DNA of 64,000 bases, from NCBI RefSeq assembly GCF_032463525.1, contig NZ_CP135971.1, positions 1,922,001-1,986,000 of the forward strand, written 5' to 3'. The notes below the pieces were generated by a model. It saw nothing but the letters and a program-made list of their open reading frames with translations, was not told the DNA's origin and did not search any database. This document shows positions 1-8,266 of this stretch, one piece after another. The first letter of the stretch is position 1; each line of letters opens with the position of its first letter. A program made the position numbers and the translations under genes. The stretch is from Pseudomonas sp. DTU_2021_1001937_2_SI_NGA_ILE_001. Its GTDB lineage: Bacteria > Pseudomonadota > Gammaproteobacteria > Pseudomonadales > Pseudomonadaceae.

Positions 1-951
1 ATCGTCGCCTCGCTGCTGTGGATCTTCATGGGCTGGCAGGACGGCGCCAGCGCGGTGATTCTCGCCGCCGTGTCGTGCAGCTTCTTCGCAGCCATGGACG
101 ACCCCGCGCCGCAGATCTACCGGTTCTTCTTCTGGACCTTGACCTCGGTGGTGCTGGCCAGCCTCTACCTGTTCGTGGTGCTGCCCAGCGTGCATGACTT
201 CCCGATGCTGGTGCTGGCCTTCGCCGTGCCCTTCATCTGCGTGGCCACCCTCAGCGCGCAGCCCCGCTTTTTCCTGCCGACGGTGCTGACGGCAGTCAAC
301 ACCGCCACTTTCGTCGGTGTGCAGGGCGCCTACGACGCCGATTTCCTGGTGTTCATCAACAACAACCTGGCCGGACCGGCAGGCCTGCTGTTCGCCTTTG
401 TCTGGACGCTGATCATGCGCCCCTTCGGCGTCGAGATGGCCGCCCGGCGCATGACCCGCTTCGGCTGGCGCGACATCGTCAGCCTCTGCGAACCGGCCAG
501 CCTCGCCGAACACCGGCGCTTGGGCGTGCAGATGATCGATCGTCTGATGCAACAGGTGCCACGCCTGGCGCAGACCGCCCAGGACAGCAGCGCACCGCTG
601 CGCGAACTGCGCGTGGCACTGAACCTGCTCGACCTGCTGGCCTGGACCCCGCGCCTGCCCGAAGCCTTGCAGCCAGGCACGCGCCAGGTGGTTGGCGAGG
701 TCGGTGGTTATTTCCGTGCCTGCCTCAAGGCGGGCGAACGCCTGCCCGCGCCCATGGGCCTGCTGCTGACCCTCGACCGCACCCGCCGCACGCTCAACAG
801 CGAAGCGCTGGGGGATGAGCCGGTACGCCTGCACCTGCTGCATGCACTCAGCGGCCTGCGCCTGGCCCTGTTGCCTGGCGTGGAAATCGTCGACATGAAC
901 GGCGAACTCATCGAACAACCCATCCACGGCCCGGACGGAGCCCCCGCATGA
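1..951 (+). CDS. FUSC-family efflux protein, C-terminal part (5' truncated by window edge)
   Basis: The reading frame is open from base 1, so the gene begins before the window; the first in-window ATG at 28 is probably internal. The visible part starts with several hydrophobic segments (roughly the first 130 residues, including a run of Trp/Phe/Val helices) and continues into a soluble, helix-rich, Arg/Leu-rich tail. This layout fits the second half of FUSC/AaeB-type inner-membrane efflux proteins (fusaric acid, p-hydroxybenzoate). The family role is the inner-membrane component that works with an HlyD-type adaptor and an outer-membrane factor. Its end overlaps the DUF1656 start by 4 bases, and HlyD and NodT genes follow, which is the standard neighbourhood. 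The substrate cannot be told from the sequence. Confidence 0.8.
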   Translation: MVASLLWIFMGWQDGASAVILAAVSCSFFAAMDDPAPQIYRFFFWTLTSVVLASLYLFVVLPSVHDFPMLVLAFAVPFICVATLSAQPRFFLPTVLTAVNTATFVGVQGAYDADFLVFINNNLAGPAGLLFAFVWTLIMRPFGVEMAARRMTRFGWRDIVSLCEPASLAEHRRLGVQMIDRLMQQVPRLAQTAQDSSAPLRELRVALNLLDLLAWTPRLPEALQPGTRQVVGEVGGYFRACLKAGERLPAPMGLLLTLDRTRRTLNSEALGDEPVRLHLLHALSGLRLALLPGVEIVDMNGELIEQPIHGPDGAPA

Positions 952-1157
952 TTGGCGAACTGGACATCAGCGGGATCTTCATTCCCACCTTCCTGGCCCT
1001 GATGGGCATTGCCTACCTGCTGTTCCTGGGCATCCACGCGCTGCTGTCGCATACGCATTTCTACCGCCTGGTGTGGCACCGGGCGCTGTTCAACACCGGT
1101 CTGTACGTGCTGCTGCTGGCGGCCCTGGACTCCTTCTGCCGATACCTGATGACATGA
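948..1157 (+). CDS. DUF1656 small inner-membrane protein of aromatic-acid/fusaric efflux operon
   Basis: A 69-residue protein with two hydrophobic segments (about residues 9-30 and 45-63), the usual size and shape of DUF1656 (AaeX-like) proteins. These are found almost always between a FUSC protein and an HlyD adaptor; their exact function is not established, but they are thought to be accessory membrane parts of the pump. The start ATG overlaps the FUSC stop (ATGA arrangement), and the stop overlaps the next gene's ATG in the same way, so the genes are almost certainly translationally coupled. Confidence 0.85.
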   Translation: MIGELDISGIFIPTFLALMGIAYLLFLGIHALLSHTHFYRLVWHRALFNTGLYVLLLAALDSFCRYLMT

Positions 1158-2035
1158 AAAAGCCGATCCTGACCCTGGGCCGCGTGGTCCTGACCCTGAT
1201 TGTGGTAGCGCTGGCCGCCGTGCTGGTCTGGCGCATGGTGATGTACTACATGTTCGCGCCCTGGACCCGCGACGGGCACATTCGCGCCGACATCGTGCAG
1301 ATCGCCCCGGATGTTTCCGGGCTGATCCAGCAGGTGGACGTGCACGACAACCAGAAGGTCAGCAAGGGCCAGGTGCTGTTCACCATCGACCAGGAGCGCT
1401 TCCGCCTGGCCCTGCGCCAAGCCCAGGCCACCGTGGCCGAGCGCCAGGAAACCTGGCAGCAGGCACAGCGCGAGAACCGCCGCAACCGCTCGCTGGGCAA
1501 CCTGGTGTCCCGCGAACAGCTGGAAGAGAGCCAGTCCCGCGAGGCGCGCGCCCTGTCGGCGCTCAACGAAGCCAGGGTGGCGGTGGACGCCGCCCAGCTC
1601 AACCTTGACCGCTCGGTGATCCGCAGCCCGGTGGACGGTTACCTCAACGACCGCGCTCCGCGCCCACATGAGTTCGTCAGCGCCGGACGCCCGGTGCTGT
1701 CGCTGGTGGACGCTGCGTCTTTCCATATCGACGGCTACTTCGAAGAAACCAAGCTCGACGGCATTCATATCGGCTCCGCGGTTGACATCCGCGTGGTCGG
1801 CGACAACGCCCGCCTGACGGGCCATGTGGTGAGCATGGTCGCGGCCATCGAGGACCGCGACCGCAGCAGCGGCACCAACCTGTTGCCCAACGTCAACCCG
1901 GCGTTCAGCTGGGTGCGCCTGGCGCAGCGCATCCCGGTGCGCATCGCCTTCGACCAAGTGCCGGCAGACTTCCGCATGATCGCCGGGCGTACTGCGACGG
2001 TGTCGATCATCGATGCCCAGGAGCACCGCCAATGA
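1154..2035 (+). CDS. HlyD/EmrA-type periplasmic adaptor (membrane fusion protein)
   Basis: A 293-residue protein starting MKKPILTLGR. One N-terminal membrane anchor (about residues 10-33) is followed by a first lipoyl half (about 47-75, APDVSGLIQQVDV), a periplasmic coiled-coil hairpin (about 80-155, Gln/Arg/Ala-rich), a second lipoyl half (RSPVDGYLNDR) and a beta-barrel region. That is the HlyD/AaeA layout. It would bridge the FUSC inner-membrane pump and the NodT outer-membrane channel. The start at 1154 was chosen because it overlaps the DUF1656 stop by 4 bases and begins directly at the membrane anchor; a longer frame from 1073 would add a non-hydrophobic tail lying inside DUF1656. The stop overlaps the next start by 4 bases. 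Confidence 0.9.
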   Translation: MKKPILTLGRVVLTLIVVALAAVLVWRMVMYYMFAPWTRDGHIRADIVQIAPDVSGLIQQVDVHDNQKVSKGQVLFTIDQERFRLALRQAQATVAERQETWQQAQRENRRNRSLGNLVSREQLEESQSREARALSALNEARVAVDAAQLNLDRSVIRSPVDGYLNDRAPRPHEFVSAGRPVLSLVDAASFHIDGYFEETKLDGIHIGSAVDIRVVGDNARLTGHVVSMVAAIEDRDRSSGTNLLPNVNPAFSWVRLAQRIPVRIAFDQVPADFRMIAGRTATVSIIDAQEHRQ

Positions 2036-3444
2036 TTCGCCCTCTGCCCTGTTTGGCGCTGGGCCTCGGCGCGCTGCTCTCGGCCTGCCAGATGGTCGGC
2101 CCGGACTACCAGAAACCCAAGGACGCGGCGATCAACCGCGCGGACCTGCAGGGCGCGCTCGGCCAATCGGCCAACGTGGTTTCCGCACCGGTACCCGACC
2201 AGTGGTGGCGGCTGTACCAGGACCCGCGCCTCGACGAGCTGGTACACCAGGCCCTGGCCAGCAATGCTGACCTGCGCGTCGCGGCGGCCAACCTGCAGCG
2301 CTCGCGTTACCAGAACGCCGAGGCCGAGGCCGCTGGCGGCTTCAGCGCCGGCGCCAAGGCCGGGGTGCAGCGCCTGCAGGAATCCGGCGAAGCCTTTCTG
2401 CTGACCGAGAAAGTCCCGGTGGCCAATGTCGGCGATGTCGGCCTGACCACCTCCTACCAGTTCGATCTGTTCGGCACCCTGCAACGCGGCATCGAGGCGG
2501 CGCAGGCCAACGTGGACGCCACCCAGGCCGCCGCCGACACCGCGCGCATCACCGTGGTCGCTGACGTGGTGCGTGCCTATACACAGGTGTGCGCAGCCAA
2601 CGAGGAGCTGGCCATCGCCCATGAGTCGCTGGACCTGCAACAGCAGAGCGTCAACCTCAACCAGCGCCTGCGCGACGCCGGGCGTGGCGACGAGACCCAG
2701 GTGACCCGTTCGCAGACCCAGTTCAAGTCGTTGCGCGCCGAGCTGCCGCGCTATGAAGCCATGCGCCAGGCGGCGCTGTTCCGCCTGTCGATGCTGCTGG
2801 CCAAGCCGGTGGCGCAGTTGCCGGCCGGGGTCGCGCAGTGTGCCGAGCTGCCGCACCTGGCCCAGCTGATTCCGGTGGGTGACGGCGCCGCCCTGCTCAA
2901 GCGCCGCCCGGACATCCGCCAGGCCGAACGCCACCTGGCCATGGCCACCGCGCAGATCGGCGTGGCCACCGGCGAGCTGTACCCGGACATCAGCATCGGC
3001 GCCTCGGTGGCCACCATCGGCCTGGTCGAGAACCTTGGCAAGCCCAGCGCCAACCGCTGGGGCTTCGGCCCGCTGATCAGCTGGACAATTCCCACCAACG
3101 GCAGCCGCGCCCGCATCCACCAGGCCGAAGCCTCGGCCCAGGCGGCCCTGGCGCGCTTCGACGGCGTCGTGCTCAATGCCATCCGCGAAACGCAGACCAG
3201 CATGGCCCAGTACACCGCCCTGATCGATCGCCGCGATGCCCTGAAGGAAGCCGAGGAATCGGCGCGCATCGCCGCCGACCAGACCCACCGTTTCTACCAG
3301 GCGGGGCGCGAGTCCTTCCTCGCCGACCTGCAGGCCACCCGCACCTACACCGAGATGCGCGCGCAACTGGCCGCCGCCAATACCCAGGTGGCCATGGGGC
3401 AGATCGACCTGTTCCTGGCACTGGGTGGCGGCTGGCAGCAATGA
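2032..3444 (+). CDS. NodT-family outer-membrane efflux lipoprotein
   Basis: A 470-residue protein with a lipoprotein signal peptide ending in the lipobox LSAC (Cys19), so the mature protein is lipid-anchored in the outer membrane. The rest shows two long Ala/Gln-rich helical repeats typical of the OEP/TolC fold (about residues 65-245 and 285-460) and the NodT-like stretch around LKRRPDIRQAERHLAMATAQIGVA-type residues near 285-310. It should form the trimeric outer-membrane duct for the FUSC/HlyD pump encoded just upstream, with which it overlaps by 4 bases. It is the last gene of this operon; a REP-bearing spacer follows. Confidence 0.92.
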   Translation: MIRPLPCLALGLGALLSACQMVGPDYQKPKDAAINRADLQGALGQSANVVSAPVPDQWWRLYQDPRLDELVHQALASNADLRVAAANLQRSRYQNAEAEAAGGFSAGAKAGVQRLQESGEAFLLTEKVPVANVGDVGLTTSYQFDLFGTLQRGIEAAQANVDATQAAADTARITVVADVVRAYTQVCAANEELAIAHESLDLQQQSVNLNQRLRDAGRGDETQVTRSQTQFKSLRAELPRYEAMRQAALFRLSMLLAKPVAQLPAGVAQCAELPHLAQLIPVGDGAALLKRRPDIRQAERHLAMATAQIGVATGELYPDISIGASVATIGLVENLGKPSANRWGFGPLISWTIPTNGSRARIHQAEASAQAALARFDGVVLNAIRETQTSMAQYTALIDRRDALKEAEESARIAADQTHRFYQAGRESFLADLQATRTYTEMRAQLAAANTQVAMGQIDLFLALGGGWQQ

Positions 3445-3494
3445 CGCGCCGCGACTGATCGCCCAATGGCTTGTGTCAGGGCCAATACGGGTCC

Positions 3495-3590
3495 GTGGGA
3501 GCGAGCTTGCTCGCGATGGCGGCCTCAAGTTCACTGCACATGTGCTGGCTTTACCGGACTTCTCGCCAGCAGGCTCCAACCGGCAGGGGC
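3495..3590. repeat. Degenerate REP/REPIN-like palindrome in spacer 3445-3659
   Basis: The left half contains a perfect small palindrome, gcgagc-tt-gctcgc at 3501-3514, preceded by gtggga: the GTGGGAGCGAGCTTGCTCGC type of Pseudomonas REP. A decayed inverted partner (ctcgccagcaggctcc) lies about 60 bases further on. The same REP type occurs near 39.75-39.84 kb. The spacer holds no convincing gene. Confidence 0.7.
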
Positions 3591-3659
3591 AAACTGGCGA
3601 AGCTTGCAGCGCTCGCCGGTTTGCCCCAGGCTCTGCCGACTGCATCGCCGAGAGCCCCC

Positions 3660-4493
3660 ATGAGCACCACGCCAAGCCGTCGCCAACGACTGCACCGCAT
3701 CATCTTCGAAACCGACACCCCGGCCGGTCGGCGCTTCGACCAGGTCCTGCTGCTGGTCATCCTGCTCAGCCTGCTGGTGACCATCGTCGACAGCATCGCG
3801 AGCGTGCACCGTGACTACGCCACGCACCTGGCCTGGGTCGAATGGGGCTTCACCGCCGTGTTCGCCGTGGAGTACGCGCTGCGCCTGTACTGCTCGCCCC
3901 GGCCGCTGAAATACGCCTTCAGCTTCTACGGGCTGGTCGACCTGCTGGCGATCATCCCCGGCATCCTGGCCATTTACTACAGCGACGCGCAGTACCTGCT
4001 GATCGTGCGCATCATCCGCATGCTACGCATCTTCCGGGTCCTCAAGCTCGCCCCCTACCTGCGCCAAGCCCATTACCTGGTCGAGGCACTGCGTGGCAGC
4101 AAGCAGAAGATCATCGTGTTCCTAGTCAGCGTCTCGACCCTGGTGACGGTGTTCGGCACCCTGATGTACGTCATCGAAGGTCCCGAGCATGGCTTTACCA
4201 GCATTCCCAAGGGCATCTACTGGGCCATCGTCACCCTGACCACCGTGGGCTTCGGCGACATCGTGCCCAAGACCCCGGTGGGCCAGATGCTTTCCTCGCT
4301 GGTGATGATCACCGGCTATTCGATCATCGCCGTGCCCACCGGGATCTTCACCGCCGAGCTGGCCAACGCCATGCGCGGCGAGCAGCTGCGCCACGACTGC
4401 CCGGTGTGCGCCAAGAACCTCCACGAGCACGGCGCGGCGTTCTGTTCACGCTGCGGCCATGCGCTGTTTCCCAAACGCGACGAACAGGCATAA
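3660..4493 (+). CDS. Voltage-gated potassium-channel-like ion transporter with C-terminal zinc ribbon
   Basis: A 277-residue protein of the six-transmembrane Kv type. Membrane segments run from about residue 27 to 235. The S4 voltage sensor has basic residues every third position (R117, R120, R123, R126, K129). The selectivity filter is TVGFGD (195-200), as in K+ channels. After S6 the chain ends in a small Cys4 zinc ribbon (CPVC at 247-250, CSRC at 262-265), a short add-on also known in some bacterial ion-transport proteins. The frame is open further upstream to 3471, but that part is REP-derived sequence, so the ATG at 3660, just before the first basic helix, was chosen. Not in an obvious operon. 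Physiological role unknown; selectivity for K+ is inferred from the filter. Confidence 0.9.
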   Translation: MSTTPSRRQRLHRIIFETDTPAGRRFDQVLLLVILLSLLVTIVDSIASVHRDYATHLAWVEWGFTAVFAVEYALRLYCSPRPLKYAFSFYGLVDLLAIIPGILAIYYSDAQYLLIVRIIRMLRIFRVLKLAPYLRQAHYLVEALRGSKQKIIVFLVSVSTLVTVFGTLMYVIEGPEHGFTSIPKGIYWAIVTLTTVGFGDIVPKTPVGQMLSSLVMITGYSIIAVPTGIFTAELANAMRGEQLRHDCPVCAKNLHEHGAAFCSRCGHALFPKRDEQA

Positions 4494-4535
4494 GCAAATA
4501 GTCTTTTGTTCTTTAAAGGCGCGCAGACACCCCGC

Positions 4536-4541
4536 TATGAT
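4536..4541 (+). promoter_or_regulatory. Possible -10 box of the sbp promoter
   Basis: TATGAT at 4536-4541 resembles a sigma-70 -10 box, about 68 bases before the sbp start. No good -35 is seen at 17 bases, as would suit an activator-dependent (for example CysB) sulfur-starvation promoter. This is inference only. Confidence 0.3.
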
Positions 4542-4608
4542 CGCGGGCTACAGGCCCTGGGCCGATAACAACGACACAACACTCCGAGCGTCTACCAAGG
4601 AATCCCCC

Positions 4609-5607
4609 GTGAAGAAACTGTTTGCCGCCTCGCTACTGGCCGCTGGCCTGGCCCTGGGCAGCACCGCCCAGGCCGCCCCCCCCCTGCTCAACGTCTCCTA
4701 CGACGTGATGCGCGACTTCTACAAGGACTACAACGTTGCCTTCCAGAAACACTGGCAGGCCGAGCACCAGGAAAACGTCGCCATCCAGATGTCCTTCGGG
4801 GGTTCCAGCAAACAGGCCCGGGCGGTGATCGACGGCCTGCAGGCCGATGTCATCACCATGAACATGGCCACCGACATCAACGCCCTGGCCGACAACGGTG
4901 AGCTGGTGCCCAAGGACTGGGTGACGCGCCTGCCGAACAACAGCGCGCCGTTCACCTCCGCCACGGTGTTCATCGTGCGCAAGGGCAACCCCAAGGGTCT
5001 GAAGGACTGGCCGGACCTGGTCAAGGACGGCGTGGAAGTCATCGTGCCCAACCCCAAGACCTCGGGGAACGGCCGCTACACCTACCTCTCGGCCTGGGGC
5101 TACACCCTGAAGAACGGTGGCGATGAAGCCGCCGCCAGGCAGTTCGTCGGCCAGCTGTTCAAGCACGTTCCGGTGCTGGACACCGGTGGCCGTGGCGCCA
5201 CCACCACCTTCATGACCAACCAGATCGGCGACGTGCTGGTGACCTTCGAGAACGAAGCGGAAATGATCGCCCGCGAGTTCGGTCGCGATCAGTTCGAAGT
5301 GGTGTACCCGAGCGTGTCCGCCGAAGCCGAGCCGCCGGTGAGCGTGGTCGACAAGGTGGTGGACAAGAAAGGCTCGCGGGCCATGGCCGAAGCCTACCTG
5401 AAGTACCTGTGGTCGCCGGATGGCCAGGAAATCGCCGCCAACAACTACCTGCGCCCGCGGGACCCGCAGGTGCTGGCCAAGTACAAGGATCGCTTCCCGA
5501 AAGTCGACTTCCTCTCCGTGGAGAAGACCTTCGGCGACTGGCGCACCGTACAGAAGACCCACTTCGTCGACGGCGGCGTGTTCGACCAGATCTACCCGGC
5601 CAAGTGA
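4609..5607 (+). CDS. sbp: Periplasmic sulfate/thiosulfate-binding protein
   Basis: A 332-residue protein with a Sec signal peptide (MKKLFAASLLAAGLALG...AQA, cleavage near residue 24) and the sulfate-binding core: LLNVSYDVMRDFYKDYN after the signal, SFGGSSKQARAV, and NPKTSGNGRYTYL, which are hallmarks of the Sbp/CysP family. It captures sulfate in the periplasm for the CysTWA ABC importer, whose genes are not in this window. The start is GTG at 4609, chosen because AAGGA lies about 8 bases upstream and the signal peptide starts there; the longer frame from 4459 lacks a signal peptide at its N-terminus. A hairpin terminator follows. Confidence 0.93.
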   Translation: MKKLFAASLLAAGLALGSTAQAAPPLLNVSYDVMRDFYKDYNVAFQKHWQAEHQENVAIQMSFGGSSKQARAVIDGLQADVITMNMATDINALADNGELVPKDWVTRLPNNSAPFTSATVFIVRKGNPKGLKDWPDLVKDGVEVIVPNPKTSGNGRYTYLSAWGYTLKNGGDEAAARQFVGQLFKHVPVLDTGGRGATTTFMTNQIGDVLVTFENEAEMIAREFGRDQFEVVYPSVSAEAEPPVSVVDKVVDKKGSRAMAEAYLKYLWSPDGQEIAANNYLRPRDPQVLAKYKDRFPKVDFLSVEKTFGDWRTVQKTHFVDGGVFDQIYPAK

Positions 5608-5626
5608 CCGATCGTGCAGACAACAG

Positions 5627-5650
5627 AACGGCGACCCTCGGGTCGCCGTT
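5627..5650. terminator. Bidirectional Rho-independent terminator between sbp and the convergent lipoprotein gene
   Basis: A perfect 11-base inverted repeat (aacggcgaccc / gggtcgccgtt) with a minimal loop, followed by tgtgttt on the + strand and preceded by an A-bearing tract. It sits between two convergent genes and could serve both. Confidence 0.8.
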
Positions 5651-5661
5651 GTGTTTGTGGG

Positions 5662-6078
5662 TCAGTTGCCGAATGCCCGGCCCAGTCCACCAGGGACGCC
5701 ATTGACGTCGGTGGCCTGCCAGGGGCCGTCGGGCTGGGTCGACCAGCTCCAGCCGTCATTCCACTGGTAGTAGGTACGCTGGCGGTAGAAGGTGTTGGGC
5801 CGGTCTTCCAGCACATAGACACCCAGTTTCTGGTCCCAGTGGCTCTTGCCGCCCGGCGGTGGGGCGAAGCTGGCCGAAGTCTTGGCCGGTTTGGCTGCCG
5901 GCCTGGCCGGCTGGCTCGGTTTGGACGGTGTGGCATCCGGTGTGTTGACGCCAGGCAGGCTCTGAATCGGCTCCTGCGTGCGCGGCACATTGGGCGCTTG
6001 ATGCACCGCACAGGCACTCAGGCTCATGACGGCGGCCAGCAGGGAAGTTCGTGCAAGGTGCCAGGTAATCGCGGACAT
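5662..6078 (-). CDS. Small hypothetical lipoprotein, last gene of the ccm operon
   Basis: A 138-residue protein with a lipoprotein signal (lipobox LSAC, Cys23), then a Pro/Ala/Lys-rich linker (about 30-75) and a Trp/Tyr-rich C-terminal part (TYYQWNDGWSWSTQPDGPW). AGGA lies 8 bases before the ATG. The gene starts 9 bases after the ccmI stop in the same direction, so it is probably co-transcribed with the cytochrome c maturation genes. I do not recognise a named family. A cell-envelope location is inferred from the lipobox; a role in cytochrome maturation is not supported beyond position. Confidence 0.75.
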   Translation of the reverse strand: MSAITWHLARTSLLAAVMSLSACAVHQAPNVPRTQEPIQSLPGVNTPDATPSKPSQPARPAAKPAKTSASFAPPPGGKSHWDQKLGVYVLEDRPNTFYRQRTYYQWNDGWSWSTQPDGPWQATDVNGVPGGLGRAFGN

Positions 6079-6087
6079 GTCAGTTTC

Positions 6088-7269
6088 CTACTGATCAGGA
6101 CGGTCGATGGTCAGGGTCTGCAAGGCCGTGGTATCGACGGCCAGCGGCTGGCTGCGTCCCAGCCATTCGCCACGGGTCGGTTGCCCGGCACGCGAGACCC
6201 GCGCACTGAGTTGGACTTGCGCGAAGTTCGACAGTTTCAGCTGCGGCATCATGGCGTCAGCATCGGACAGCTCCACCTGCACCGGCAGGTCGGCGACCGA
6301 CAGGCGCCTAACCGCCAGGGGCGCGGGTGGGCCGCCCAGCGCCTGAACGAAGACGAACACGCTGTCGTCGCCGCGCACCTGGTCGCGCACGGCAGCGGCC
6401 AGTTCGACACGCACCTTCAGCCGTGGACCGGTGGCGGCGGGTTGTGCGCCGAGATTCTCACGGGCCTTGGCAATGCCGCCCTGCAAGGCGGCACGCGACG
6501 GATCGCCTTCCGGCAGCAGGCCCTGCAGGCGCGTCCAGTAGTCCACCGCCTCCTGGTAGCGCCGCCCCTCGAAGGCAGCGATGCCCAGCAGCCCGAGGCT
6601 GGTGACTTCGTTGGGATCGGCCTGTAGCGCTTCGTCAGTCAGTGCCCGCACCTGCGCGGTGAAGGTCTTGTTCTCAGCGAAGTACAGCGCCTGCGCCCAC
6701 TGGCCAAGCAGTTCCGGCGGCCGGCCGGACAGTTGCGCGGCACGCTCGAACTGCCGCGCCGCGTCGGCCGGGCGCTGTTCGGCCATATAGGCACGACCCA
6801 GGAAATACACGCCCTCCGCCGAGTCGGGCTGGGCCTCTACGGTGCGCTCCAGGCGGCGGGTCATCTCTTCAAGGGAGGCTGGCGGCGCGGCGAACTCGCG
6901 GGCCAGTTCGACCCGTGCGCTGGCGCCGTAGTGCAGGTACAGGCCCAGCGCCAGCAAGGGCACCAGCAGCGCCGCCAACAGCGGCACGCGCCTGCCAAGC
7001 TGGCGCGATACCCGTCCCGGCTGCACAGCCTCGGTGTCAGCCAGCAGTTCACGCGCCGCCTCGGCGCGGGCAGTATCCAGTTGCGCTTCGCTGAGTGTCC
7101 CTGCCTCACGCTGGGTCTGCATTTCGCTCAGGCGCTCCTCGTACAGCGCCACGTTCAGCGCCGTACGCGGCGGGGCTTCGGCGCTCGGCCGGTGACGCAG
7201 TACGGGAATCAGCAGAAAACTTGCGGCCACCAGCAACAGCAGGCCTACGGCCATCCAGAAATCGATCAT
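6088..7269 (-). CDS. ccmI: Cytochrome c biogenesis protein CcmI
   Basis: A 393-residue protein with two N-terminal membrane segments (about residues 5-23 and 93-112) flanking a cytoplasmic loop with the Leu/Ala/Glu-rich zipper-like region, then TPR-type helices (around [27 protein letters not shown]) and a C-terminal beta-rich domain ([24 protein letters not shown]). This is the CcmI/CycH layout of Pseudomonas. CcmI chaperones apocytochrome c by binding its C-terminus and hands it to CcmF/CcmH. The start overlaps the ccmH stop by 4 bases. Confidence 0.93.
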   Translation of the reverse strand: MIDFWMAVGLLLLVAASFLLIPVLRHRPSAEAPPRTALNVALYEERLSEMQTQREAGTLSEAQLDTARAEAARELLADTEAVQPGRVSRQLGRRVPLLAALLVPLLALGLYLHYGASARVELAREFAAPPASLEEMTRRLERTVEAQPDSAEGVYFLGRAYMAEQRPADAARQFERAAQLSGRPPELLGQWAQALYFAENKTFTAQVRALTDEALQADPNEVTSLGLLGIAAFEGRRYQEAVDYWTRLQGLLPEGDPSRAALQGGIAKARENLGAQPAATGPRLKVRVELAAAVRDQVRGDDSVFVFVQALGGPPAPLAVRRLSVADLPVQVELSDADAMMPQLKLSNFAQVQLSARVSRAGQPTRGEWLGRSQPLAVDTTALQTLTIDRPDQ

Positions 7270-7733
7270 TCGCGGTTGTTGTCCAGAAGGTGGGCGAGGC
7301 GCTTGCGCTCCTCGTCGGAAAGGCCTTGCTCAGTGCCAGCGAGGGCCGGACGGCGGCGCACGATGACCAGGATCACCCCGACACCGACCAGCAACAGCAC
7401 GCCGGGGCCGAACCACAGCAGCCAGGTGCGCGCCGTCAGGGCCGGCTTGTAGCGCACGAACTCGCCGTAGCGGTCGACCATGTAGTCGACGATCTCGCGA
7501 TTGCTGCGTCCCTCTTCCAGCAGCCGATAGATTTCCTTGCGCAGGTCGGCAGCGATGGGCGCGTTGGAGTCGGCGATGTCCTGGTTCTGGCACTTGGGGC
7601 AGCGCAGCTCGGTGGTCAGCTCGGCATAGCGAGCACGCTCGGCCTCGTCGCGAAAGTTGTGCGCCTCGATGGCCGCCAGGGCCGTGCCGCTCAGGCCCAG
7701 GCTCAACAGCGCCATTGCCAGCCAACGCTTCAT
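7266..7733 (-). CDS. ccmH: Cytochrome c maturation thioredoxin-fold reductase CcmH
   Basis: A 155-residue protein: signal peptide (cleavage after about residue 20), the redox motif LRCPKC (C45, C48) in the short helical CcmH domain, and one C-terminal membrane anchor (about 99-122, [21 protein letters not shown]). CcmH keeps apocytochrome cysteines reduced for haem ligation. The start at 7733 was chosen because it begins the signal peptide and overlaps the ccmG stop by 4 bases; the frame extends 18 codons further without a signal-like sequence. Overlaps ccmI by 4 bases. Confidence 0.94.
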   Translation of the reverse strand: MKRWLAMALLSLGLSGTALAAIEAHNFRDEAERARYAELTTELRCPKCQNQDIADSNAPIAADLRKEIYRLLEEGRSNREIVDYMVDRYGEFVRYKPALTARTWLLWFGPGVLLLVGVGVILVIVRRRPALAGTEQGLSDEERKRLAHLLDNNRE

Positions 7734-8266
7734 GGGCGTGCCTCGTCGACCAGTGCCTGGTACCGGCTGGCCAGTTGCTCGCGCCACACCTGGTCGTCGA
7801 TGACCCCGACGAACTTGTGGCGGATGATGCCGCGGCTGTCGATCAGAAAGGTCTCCGGCGCACCGTACACCCCCAGGTTCAGGCCCAGGCTGCCGTCGTC
7901 ATCGCGCAGGTTGAGCTGGTAAGGATTGTGGAAGTCCTTCAGCCACTTCAGGGCCTCGGCGTTGTTGTCCTTGTAGTTGATACCGTGGATCACCACCCCC
8001 TGCTCGGCCAGGCGGTTGAGCACCGGGTGTTCGACACGGCAGGCCACGCACCAGGTGGCCCAGACATTGACCAGCGCCGGGCGGCCCAGCAGGTCGGCGC
8101 GGGTAATGGTCTTGCCGGTGGTGACCTCACGCAGGCTGAATTCCGGCAAGGGCTTGCCGATCAATGCCGACGGCAACGCGGCGGGGTCGAGGAACAGGCC
8201 ACGCAGCAACAGCGCCGCCAGGGCCAGGAAGGCCAGCAGCGGCAGCAACAGGATCCAGCGTTTCAT
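7730..8266 (-). CDS. ccmG: Thiol:disulfide interchange protein CcmG/DsbE
   Basis: A 178-residue membrane-anchored thioredoxin. One N-terminal membrane segment (about 4-24), then the thioredoxin fold with the active site WCVAC (C73, C76) and the conserved cis-Pro region before SRGIIRHKFVGVIDD. It reduces the disulfide in apocytochrome c or CcmH in the periplasm. It overlaps ccmF upstream and ccmH downstream by 4 bases each, so translation is likely coupled. Confidence 0.95.
   Translation of the reverse strand: MKRWILLLPLLAFLALAALLLRGLFLDPAALPSALIGKPLPEFSLREVTTGKTITRADLLGRPALVNVWATWCVACRVEHPVLNRLAEQGVVIHGINYKDNNAEALKWLKDFHNPYQLNLRDDDGSLGLNLGVYGAPETFLIDSRGIIRHKFVGVIDDQVWREQLASRYQALVDEARP

Noticed and set aside
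3471..3659. N-terminal extension of the channel gene
   Set aside because: It translates REP-derived sequence; the ATG at 3660 gives the usual N-terminus.
1765..3675. 636-codon open frame on the - strand across the HlyD and NodT genes
   Set aside because: Composition is Gly/Gln/His-rich shadow sequence with no domain; the + strand genes are complete, overlapping and have clear family motifs.
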